Assembly: GCA_002371315.1 (NCBI GenBank)
Contig: DFHL01000086.1
Coordinates: 1-12,735 of the forward strand
Reading direction: 5' to 3'
Length of the DNA stretch: 12,735 bases
Source: Bacteroidales bacterium UBA3724
GTDB lineage: Bacteria > Bacteroidota > Bacteroidia > Bacteroidales > P3
The first letter of the stretch is position 1, and every line of letters starts with the position of its first letter. The translations under genes were made by a program, and so were the position numbers. Of this stretch, positions 1 to 5,345 are shown in pieces. The notes beneath the pieces were generated by a model, which was not told the origin of the DNA, did no database searches, and worked only from the letters and a program-made list of their open reading frames with translations.

Positions 1-719
1 GGCGTGTTGCTGTTCTCGGCGCGGAAGGTGGGGCCGAAGGTGTAGATGGCACCCAGTGCGGTGGCACCCAGCTCGCCTTCAAGCTGGCCGCTGACGGTCA
101 GGGCAGTCTGCTTGCCAAAGAAGTCCTGGCTGTAGTCGACGGCGCCCTCGGCTGTGCGCGGTATGTTGTTGAGGTCCAACGTCGTAACCTGGAACATCTC
201 GCCGGCGCCCTCGCAGTCGCTGGCGGTGATGAGCGGCGTGTGGAAATAGTAGAAACCCTTCTGGTGGAAGAAGGTGTGGATGGCGTAGGCCATCTCGTGG
301 CGCATACGCATCACGGCGCCGAAGGTGTTGGTGCGCGGACGCAGGTGGCCGATTTCGCGCAGGAACTCCATCGAGTGGCCCTTCTTCTGCAGGGGATACG
401 TGTCGGGGTCGGCCTCGCCGTAGACAACGATGCTCTCTGCCTGCACCTCGACCGACTGGCCGGCGCCCTGGCTCTTCACCAGCTTGCCGTCCACGCCGAT
501 GCAGGCACCCGTGGTGATGCGGCGCATCAGGTCGTCGTCGAACTTGGCCAGGTCGACCACAATCTGCAGGTTGGTGATTATCGAGCCGTCGTTGAGGGCT
601 ATGAAGGCCACGTTCTTGTTGCCGCGCTTGGTGCGCACCCATCCTTTGACGTTTATCGTTGTGTCGATCAGCGCAGACACATCCTCTTTGAGTAGGTATT
701 TTATTTTATAGTATTGCAT
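1..719 (-). CDS. asnS: Asparaginyl-tRNA synthetase, N-terminal part (cut by window edge)
   Basis: Cytoplasmic class II aminoacyl-tRNA synthetase that charges tRNA-Asn with asparagine. The ATG is at 719-717 and about 239 codons are visible before the left edge; the whole protein should be about 465 residues. The N-terminal OB-fold anticodon-binding domain (about residues 20-110) contains VKGWVRTKRGNK and FIALNDGS. The catalytic core then starts with YPLQKKGHSMEFLREIGHLR, RPRTNTFGAV, TPLITASDCEGAGEMFQVT and FFGKQTALTVSGQLEGEL. The visible part ends in the class II motif 2 segment YTFGPTFRAENSNT. These blocks match Bacteroidetes AsnRS as I know it; AspRS differs in the catalytic core. The start lies 17 bp after the hepT stop with no promoter seen between, so part of its expression may come from the toxin-antitoxin transcript. 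The truncation is only the window edge. Confidence 0.96.
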   Translation of the reverse strand, partial: MQYYKIKYLLKEDVSALIDTTINVKGWVRTKRGNKNVAFIALNDGSIITNLQIVVDLAKFDDDLMRRITTGACIGVDGKLVKSQGAGQSVEVQAESIVVYGEADPDTYPLQKKGHSMEFLREIGHLRPRTNTFGAVMRMRHEMAYAIHTFFHQKGFYYFHTPLITASDCEGAGEMFQVTTLDLNNIPRTAEGAVDYSQDFFGKQTALTVSGQLEGELGATALGAIYTFGPTFRAENSNT

Positions 720-736
720 AATATTGTGTTGTTTTT

Positions 737-1084
737 TTATTTCATTTGTTCAAGAATTGCGCAAATCTGTCTGCGCAGTTCCGGAAGATTATCTTTTGCT
801 GTTTGCCAGGCTGTTTTGGCATCGATGTTATAGTAATCGTGAACCAAAACGTGGCGCATACTTATTACGTCCTTCCAGCTTACTTCGGGATGTTTCTCGC
901 GAATCTCTTTCGTTAGATTATTGGCAGCTTCTCCAATTATTTCAATGTTTTTGACAACGGCAAAGAACATCATCTTGTTGGTTTGCATATCGTCAAGGTT
1001 TTTCCCCTCCAAGAAGCTGTCGACATTGCCGATGGCTGTCAGGATGTGTTCCAGACGGCCTTTGTCTCTAACGGATTCTCTCAT
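737..1084 (-). CDS. hepT: HEPN-domain toxin, HepT-like (DUF86)
   Basis: A 115-residue, mostly helical HEPN protein of the HepT/DUF86 family. The diagnostic RX4HXY motif is intact as RHVLVHDY, with R77, H82 and Y84. In studied MNT/HEPN pairs the Arg and His form the RNase site and the cognate MntA blocks the toxin by AMPylating the motif tyrosine; Y84 would be that residue here. The helix with NIEIIGEAANNL (46-57) is also typical. The start at 1084-1082 overlaps the end of mntA by 17 bp in another frame, so the two are probably translationally coupled. Sampled lines of this gene are about 35-42% GC, against about 60% in a sampled line of manC, which suggests later acquisition. The target RNA cannot be read from the sequence. 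Confidence 0.93.
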   Translation of the reverse strand: MRESVRDKGRLEHILTAIGNVDSFLEGKNLDDMQTNKMMFFAVVKNIEIIGEAANNLTKEIREKHPEVSWKDVISMRHVLVHDYYNIDAKTAWQTAKDNLPELRRQICAILEQMK

Positions 1085-1367
1085 AAATCAATCTTTTATC
1101 TTGGTTGGCTGTTTGTTCGGCAAAAGGCAGCAATGTACCGTTTTCCACAAGGTCTATTTTCTTCCCGATATGGTCGGACAATTCGTTCATAATGTGGCAG
1201 TATTGCATCAGCCCTATCGTCGCGTTGTCGTGGTCGAATTCAACAAGCAAGTCCACATCGCTGTCGTCGCGTTCTTCGCCACGCGCATACGAGCCGAAAA
1301 TCCAGGCCTTTAGCACTGGTTGCGTGGCCAGGTAGTCGCGTATTGTCTGTATCATATCTTCGCTCAT
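1068..1367 (-). CDS. mntA: MntA-like nucleotidyltransferase antitoxin
   Basis: A 99-residue minimal nucleotidyltransferase (MNT) with the Pol-beta superfamily signature GSX10DXD. G25-S26 lie in WIFGSYARG, D37 and D39 in SDVDLLVEF, and a likely third metal-binding Asp is D72 in KKIDLVE. In characterised type VII systems MntA neutralises HepT by transferring AMP to the tyrosine of its RX4HXY motif. All residues needed for that chemistry appear present, so an enzymatic antitoxin is likely. It is first in a two-gene unit and overlaps hepT by 17 bp. The ATG at 1367-1365 gives the standard length and N-terminus. It lies 98 bp after the manC stop, a gap that holds a perfect 6-bp dyad. As in hepT, base composition is AT-richer than in the flanking housekeeping genes. 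Confidence 0.93.
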   Translation of the reverse strand: MSEDMIQTIRDYLATQPVLKAWIFGSYARGEERDDSDVDLLVEFDHDNATIGLMQYCHIMNELSDHIGKKIDLVENGTLLPFAEQTANQDKRLIYERIR

Positions 1368-1465
1368 AGGGGGTGTGGTTTGCGGTTGTTGTGTTAGTCT
1401 TTAACGCGCGGATTGCGGTTTTATTGTGCAGGTTTCTTTTTTCATTGCAAATGAAATTTGACAAT
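1368..1465 (-). promoter_or_regulatory. Gap between manC and mntA with a perfect dyad; possible promoter/operator
   Basis: This 98-bp AT-rich spacer is the largest gap within the minus-strand run from thyA to asnS. It contains a perfect inverted repeat, TTTCAT-TGCAA-ATGAAA, at 1440-1456. No run of T follows the dyad on the minus strand, so it is a poor intrinsic terminator for manC and a better operator candidate for the toxin-antitoxin pair. I found no exact TAnnTTTG element here. An independent promoter for mntA-hepT is therefore inferred from gap size and context only. Confidence 0.35.
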
Positions 1466-2557
1466 TCACTTGTTCTTTTTCGCCTTCATCAGCTCAACGT
1501 CCGAGTTGAACTTCATCAGCTGCTCCTCCTGGTCGCGGCGGCAGATGAGCAGCGTGTCGGCTCCACCAGCCACAATGTAGCCGTCAAGGCCTTGGATGAC
1601 AGCGTATTTCTCGGGGTTGAGGTGTACGATGCAGTTGTGCGTGTCGTAGGTCAGCACGTGCCCCGAGGCTATGACGTTGCCGCTGTCGTCCTTGGGCTTG
1701 GCCATATAGAGCGACTCCCAGGTCTCGACATCCGACCATCCGAACTCGGACTCAAGGACATAGACATTGTCGGCCTTCTCGATGATGCCGTAGTCGACCG
1801 AAATGTTCTGCGCCTGGGTGTAGGTCTCGCGAAGCTGTTTGGCGGGCGTGTCCAGGTTGAGCGTGAAAAACCGCTCGGCTATCTGCGGCAGATGGCGGCG
1901 ATAGGCCTCCATCAGCACCGGCAGGCGCCAGATGAAGATACCTGCGTTCCACAGGAATTCGCCCGACGAGATGAACTGGCAGGCCATCTCGAAGGGCGGC
2001 TTCTCGACGAAGGTCACCACCTTGTGTATCTTCGACGAGGTGCCGCGGATGCCCGCCTCGCGGAACTGGATGTAGCCGTACTTGATGTTGGGGTTGACAG
2101 GCCGCGCGCCGAGGGTGACAATCCAGTCGTGCGAGTCGACCATCTGTATGGCGTCGTTGATGTTGCGCTCGAACTCGCCGGCGCCGAACACGGCGTGGTC
2201 CGACGGCGTGACGACGATGTTGGCGTTGGGGTTGATGGTGTTGATCACCGAGGCGGCATAGGCGATGCAGGGCGCCGTATTGCGGCGGAAAGGCTCGCAG
2301 AGTATCTGGTAATCAAGCAGGTCGGGGATCTGGCGGCGCACCTGTGCCTCGTGGGCCTTGGTGGTGACGATGATTATGTTCTCGCGCGGACAGATGTTCT
2401 CGAAGCGGCGGAACGTGTTCTGTATCATCGATTCGCCTGTGCCCACAAGGTCGATGAACTGCTTGGGCTTGGTCACCGAGCACAGCGGCCAGAAGCGGCT
2501 GCCGAAGCCGCCAGCCATTATTATGCAGAAATTGTTGGGATTCAGATGCTTTGTCAT
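1466..2557 (-). CDS. manC: Mannose-1-phosphate guanylyltransferase (GDP-mannose synthesis)
   Basis: Transfers GMP from GTP to mannose-1-phosphate, giving GDP-mannose for capsule, O-antigen, fucose or lipid-linked mannose synthesis in the cytoplasm. The Rossmann-type nucleotidyltransferase signature is AGGFGSRFWP (15-24), followed by KPKQF with the expected lysine (K30 or K32). The sugar-phosphate signature FVEKP is at 183-187, WNAGIFIW at 203-210, SVDYGIIEK at 253-261 and FGWSDVETW at 272-280. At 363 residues it is the short monofunctional type and lacks the C-terminal cupin phosphomannose isomerase domain of the roughly 470-residue bifunctional forms. Its ATG overlaps the thyA TGA as ATGA, so translation is probably coupled. 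GDP-glucose or GDP-heptose enzymes share this fold, but these motifs fit ManC best. Confidence 0.93.
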   Translation of the reverse strand: MTKHLNPNNFCIIMAGGFGSRFWPLCSVTKPKQFIDLVGTGESMIQNTFRRFENICPRENIIIVTTKAHEAQVRRQIPDLLDYQILCEPFRRNTAPCIAYAASVINTINPNANIVVTPSDHAVFGAGEFERNINDAIQMVDSHDWIVTLGARPVNPNIKYGYIQFREAGIRGTSSKIHKVVTFVEKPPFEMACQFISSGEFLWNAGIFIWRLPVLMEAYRRHLPQIAERFFTLNLDTPAKQLRETYTQAQNISVDYGIIEKADNVYVLESEFGWSDVETWESLYMAKPKDDSGNVIASGHVLTYDTHNCIVHLNPEKYAVIQGLDGYIVAGGADTLLICRRDQEEQLMKFNSDVELMKAKKNK

Positions 2558-3348
2558 ACGCTTACTTCGCCTTTGATGTGGGGATGCGGATTGTAGTTTT
2601 CGAGGGTAAAATCTTCATAGTCAAAGCTGAAGATGTCCTTCTTGTCGGGGTTGAGCCGCATTGTGGGCAGCGGGCGCGGCTCGCGGGTCAGCTGCAGGCG
2701 GCACTGCTCGATGTGGTTGTTGTAGATGTGCGCGTCGCCGAAGGTGTGCACAAAATCGCCGTATTTCAGCCCCGTGGCCTGGGCTATCATCATTGTGAAG
2801 AGGGCGTAGGAGGCGATGTTGAACGGCACGCCGAGGAATATGTCGGCCGACCGCTGGTAGAGCTGGCACGACAGGCGCCCGTCGGCCACGTAGAACTGGA
2901 ACAGTATGTGGCACGGCGGCAGGGCCATACGGTCTATCTCGCCCACGTTCCACGCCGACACCAGCAGGCGCCGCGAGTCGGGATTGGTCTTGATTTGCTC
3001 TATCAGGTTGGCAATCTGGTCAATGTGACTGCCGTCGGCGCAGCCCCACGAGCGCCACTGGTGGCCGTAGATTGGGCCCAGGTCGCCGTTTCGGTCGGCC
3101 CATTCGTCCCAAATCGTCACCTTGTGGTCGTGCAGGTAGCCGATGTTGGTGTCGCCGCGCAGAAACCACAGCAGCTCGTATATGATGGAGCGCAGGTGCA
3201 ACTTCTTGGTAGTCAGCAGCGGAAAGCCGTCGTCGAGGTGGAAGCGCATCTGGTAGCCAAACACGCTGCGCGTCCCCGTACCCGTGCGGTCGTCCTTCTG
3301 AATGCCGTTGTCGAGCACGTGCTGCAAAAGGTCAAGGTATTGTTTCAT
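2554..3348 (-). CDS. thyA: Thymidylate synthase
   Basis: Methylates dUMP to dTMP using methylenetetrahydrofolate, supplying thymidine for DNA synthesis in the cytoplasm. The protein is 264 residues, the same length as E. coli ThyA, and key residues keep E. coli numbering. They are R21 in the phosphate loop DRTGTGT, the nucleophile C146 in LPPCH, R166 and D169 in QRSADIF, N177 in PFNIASY, and H207 and Y209 in HIYNNH. All catalytic residues are intact. The ATG is at 3348-3346. It is followed directly by manC with a 4-base stop/start overlap. No dihydrofolate reductase gene, a common partner, lies in the window. It is the first gene of the leftward run. No exact TAnnTTTG element was found upstream; the nearest match is TAATTTCG with one mismatch. 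Confidence 0.98.
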   Translation of the reverse strand: MKQYLDLLQHVLDNGIQKDDRTGTGTRSVFGYQMRFHLDDGFPLLTTKKLHLRSIIYELLWFLRGDTNIGYLHDHKVTIWDEWADRNGDLGPIYGHQWRSWGCADGSHIDQIANLIEQIKTNPDSRRLLVSAWNVGEIDRMALPPCHILFQFYVADGRLSCQLYQRSADIFLGVPFNIASYALFTMMIAQATGLKYGDFVHTFGDAHIYNNHIEQCRLQLTREPRPLPTMRLNPDKKDIFSFDYEDFTLENYNPHPHIKGEVSV

Positions 3349-3458
3349 ACGTTTTTAGTCTTTTTGTTTTATCTATTAACGCGCAATGGATGAAATAATT
3401 GTGCCGCCGCGAAATTAATTATGGCCGCGCAATAACTTGTTGACAATCCGCACCTGCT

Positions 3459-3577
3459 CCGCTCGTTCGACCATCGTTCGACCGTTGTTCAACCATCGTT
3501 CAACCATCGTTTAACCATTTTAAATGGTAGAACAATGGTTGAACGATGGTCGAACGGTGGTCGAAATGGCAGAGCGG
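3459..3577. repeat. Long imperfect inverted repeat made of 11-bp modules
   Basis: The left arm holds five consecutive 11-mers at 3465-3519: GTTCGACCATC, GTTCGACCGTT, GTTCAACCATC, GTTCAACCATC and GTTTAACCATT. After the TTA at 3520-3522 the right arm holds four reverse-complement modules at 3523-3566: AATGGTAGAAC, AATGGTTGAAC, GATGGTCGAAC and GGTGGTCGAAA. CCGCTC (3459-3464) and GAGCGG (3572-3577) form an outer match. The result is a potential stem of about 44 bp. Because the arms have five and four modules, two registers one module apart pair almost equally well, with about 8 and 7 mismatches in 44 by hand count, several of them G-U compatible. It lies between divergent genes, so it is not the terminator of either. 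It could be a MITE-like insertion, a cruciform-prone site or a structured RNA. Confidence 0.9.
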
Positions 3578-3742
3578 GTCCGACGCAGAACGCCTGTGGT
3601 TCGCCGGTTTAGGTTGTCACTTTTGCATCCTGCGGCTGGATTGGGCTGACTGGTCGGCGTTTTTCGGCGTTTTTCTGTTGTCGGTTTGCGGCGGCGGTTC
3701 GGCCCCGTGGGTGGCTGTTTTTAATATTTTTTTAGAAAAATG

Positions 3743-3772
3743 TTTGCATTTTAAAAAAAATGTGTAACTTTG
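3743..3772 (+). promoter_or_regulatory. Bacteroidetes-type promoter for the T9SS cargo-ompA unit
   Basis: A perfect -7 element TAnnTTTG is present as TAACTTTG (3765-3772). A -33 type TTTG lies at 3743-3746, 18 nt upstream, within an A/T-rich stretch. This is the consensus of the Bacteroidetes primary sigma factor. Transcription should start near 3779, leaving a leader of about 90 nt before the ATG at 3869. The same TAACTTTG octamer occurs on the minus strand at 12507-12514. Confidence 0.85.
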
Positions 3773-3778
3773 CACCCT

Positions 3779-3868
3779 GTAAACTCATCGCGGCAATTGC
3801 GCCGCAAGCGCGCTTTTTTCTACTCTTGAAGGCTTAATATCAAACATTTAATAATTAAAAGTTAGTTT
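3779..3868 (+). promoter_or_regulatory. 5' leader with two competing small hairpins and a T6 run
   Basis: The predicted leader contains GCGGC (3790-3794) facing GCCGC (3801-3805) across a 6-nt loop. A second possible pairing is GCGC (3799-3802) with GCGC (3808-3811), followed closely by six T at 3814-3819. The two pairings share bases and exclude each other, and the second has the outline of a weak attenuator. The stems are only 4-5 bp, so regulation is a suggestion. The remainder up to the start codon is AT-rich, as is usual ahead of Bacteroidetes start codons. Confidence 0.3.
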
Positions 3869-5311
3869 ATGATGAAACGACTATTCTCTTTTCTGTTTTT
3901 GTTGACGGCTTTGTCGGTGGCCCTGTCGGCCTATGCCGCTCCCGTCAATGCTGCTGCGCCCGTCAAGTCGGGCGACGGCGTCACGGTCTTCAGCGTCGTG
4001 TGGTCGGGCGATCGTACAACGACCTATACGGCAACGCCTTACACCGGTTTGACGGCTACCTATGTCGACGGTTCGAACACGGTGAGGAGCACCACGCTGA
4101 CGTTCAGCAACGGCACCGAGACCTTCGTGTCGCCCAACGGCCCCACGAATGCCGGCACCTACACCGTCACCGCCACCCCCGTTGTGGCTGGCGACTCGCT
4201 CGACCAGGGCACGGCCACGGTGACGCTCACCATCCTTCCGGCAAGGGTCACGGTCGAGAACTGTGCGGTGGTTATCACCAAGTTCTATGACGGCAACGAT
4301 GTGGCCGAAGTGACCGACAACGGCACGCTGACTGGCCTTCTGGGCAACGACGTGCTGACGCACAGCGTCGAGGCTCATTTCGACGACGCCAGCATCGGGT
4401 CGGACAAGGACATCACCATCACCTACACGCTGGCTGGCGCCTCGCTGGCCAACTATCAGCTGCCTTCGACGACCAAGGTGCTGCACCACGGCGCCATCAT
4501 CGAGGATATGCGCCCCGACCCGGCCTATGGCGGCAATCTGTTCAATCAAGGCCTTGAGGTTGAGGCCTATGGCTATTGCGCCGGCGGCGGCTCGATTGTG
4601 TACCATCTGCTGTCGGGCAATCCCGACCAGTATCGTCTGGTGTTCGACGACGCGGCTTTCAGCAACGTCAACTGGACAAACCTCAGCACCCCCGGCCAGA
4701 CGGGCACCATCAACATCAATATCCCTGCGGGTCTGGCCACGGGCTACTATACCGCCACGCTGACCTTCCGCGACCATAACTATCCGACCCTCATCAGCCC
4801 GGCAATCCGCGTGCGCTTCCACGTCAACCTGCCCGAAACGTATATCCAGCCGCTGTTCAGCGATGTCATTGCCGTTGTCGACACTTGCCAGTGCCTCAGT
4901 GACATACAGTGGTATCACCGCGAGGCCGGCGAGACGCAGTGGACCCTCATCGACGGCGCCACCGACTACTATTATCAGCAGGAAGGCGGCCTGACGGGCG
5001 AGTATTTCGTCAGCTGCAAGATGAACGGCGTGGCCACCTTCACCTGCCCGCAGCAGGATATGAACACGCTGATCAGCGACGAGCCTGTCAGCGTCAAGGT
5101 CTATCCCAACCCCGCTGCCGGCATCGTCACGGTCAGCATCGCCAATGCGCAGTCGTCGACCCACAGGTTGAGTATCGTCAACGAGGCCGGCGTGGTGATT
5201 GAAACCATCGAGTTCGAAGGCGACAAGACGACGGTGGATATGTCCCGTTTCAACAGGGGCCGCTATGTTGTCAGCGTCGACGGAACCGCTGTGAAGGTTG
5301 TCCGTAACTAA
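3869..5311 (+). CDS. Secreted T9SS cargo protein with MBG/YDG-like beta domains
   Basis: A 480-residue cell-surface or secreted protein with no recognisable enzyme motif. The Sec signal peptide is about 1-23 (MMKR, hydrophobic core, AYA before AP). Residues about 45-124 form an MBG-like beta domain ending in NAGTYTVTATP and ATVTLTILP. Residues about 125-200 resemble the YDG domain (FYDG at 139-142, LTGLLGNDV, LAGASLANYQLP). Residues about 215-320 and 325-400 are further beta-sandwich-like segments; C340, C342, C383 and C393 lie in or beside the second. The C-terminus (about 407-480) is a T9SS type A sorting domain: VKVYPNPAAG, then the final strands of FNRGRYVVSV and VKVVRN. The PorSS machinery would export it and attach it to the surface after removing this tail. 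MBG and YDG domains are typical of adhesin-like repeats, so adhesion or matrix binding is an inference. It is probably co-transcribed with the OmpA gene 34 bp downstream. Confidence 0.88.
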   Translation: MMKRLFSFLFLLTALSVALSAYAAPVNAAAPVKSGDGVTVFSVVWSGDRTTTYTATPYTGLTATYVDGSNTVRSTTLTFSNGTETFVSPNGPTNAGTYTVTATPVVAGDSLDQGTATVTLTILPARVTVENCAVVITKFYDGNDVAEVTDNGTLTGLLGNDVLTHSVEAHFDDASIGSDKDITITYTLAGASLANYQLPSTTKVLHHGAIIEDMRPDPAYGGNLFNQGLEVEAYGYCAGGGSIVYHLLSGNPDQYRLVFDDAAFSNVNWTNLSTPGQTGTININIPAGLATGYYTATLTFRDHNYPTLISPAIRVRFHVNLPETYIQPLFSDVIAVVDTCQCLSDIQWYHREAGETQWTLIDGATDYYYQQEGGLTGEYFVSCKMNGVATFTCPQQDMNTLISDEPVSVKVYPNPAAGIVTVSIANAQSSTHRLSIVNEAGVVIETIEFEGDKTTVDMSRFNRGRYVVSVDGTAVKVVRN

Positions 5312-5345
5312 TTAATGTTGAATCACAAAAAAAAGTATCATAGCT

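Larger units (their letters stand above)
3349..3868. other. Divergent intergenic region between thyA and the T9SS cargo gene
   Basis: This 520-bp region separates two divergently transcribed units. From left to right it holds an AT-rich thyA upstream stretch, the modular hairpin at 3459-3577, and a GC-rich stretch with a tandem pair of CGGCGTTTTT (3655-3664 and 3665-3674). An AT-rich promoter (3743-3772) and the leader of the rightward unit follow. I see no convincing protein gene: the only open frame of note, 3546-3767 on the plus strand, starts inside the hairpin and has low-complexity composition. Confidence 0.7.

Noticed and set aside
1..719. asnS considered as a truncated or broken gene
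   Set aside because: The frame is open and intact to the first base; the missing C-terminal part simply lies outside the window.
1373..2596. Plus-strand open frame of 407 codons opposite manC
   Set aside because: Antisense to a gene with a complete set of ManC motifs; no domain visible in its product.
3465..3566. 11-bp modules considered as a CRISPR array
   Set aside because: Modules are contiguous without spacers, are far shorter than CRISPR repeats and reverse orientation at the centre; no cas gene is nearby.
3655..3674. Tandem pair CGGCGTTTTT-CGGCGTTTTT
   Set aside because: Only two 10-bp copies in low-complexity intergenic DNA; too short to support a function.
3690..3737. GC-rich segment followed by T-rich DNA considered as a terminator
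   Set aside because: The possible stem around GGCCCCGTGGGTGGC needs bulges, no gene ends nearby on the plus strand, and the T-rich part belongs to the promoter region.
3546..3767. Small plus-strand open frame (73 codons) in the intergenic region
   Set aside because: Starts inside the hairpin repeat, ends in the promoter of the next gene, and encodes Trp/Phe/Gly-rich sequence with no family resemblance.
3881..5164. Minus-strand open frame of 427 codons opposite the T9SS cargo gene
   Set aside because: Arg/Ala/Gly/Asp-rich shadow of a gene that has a signal peptide, a promoter and a sorting domain on the plus strand.
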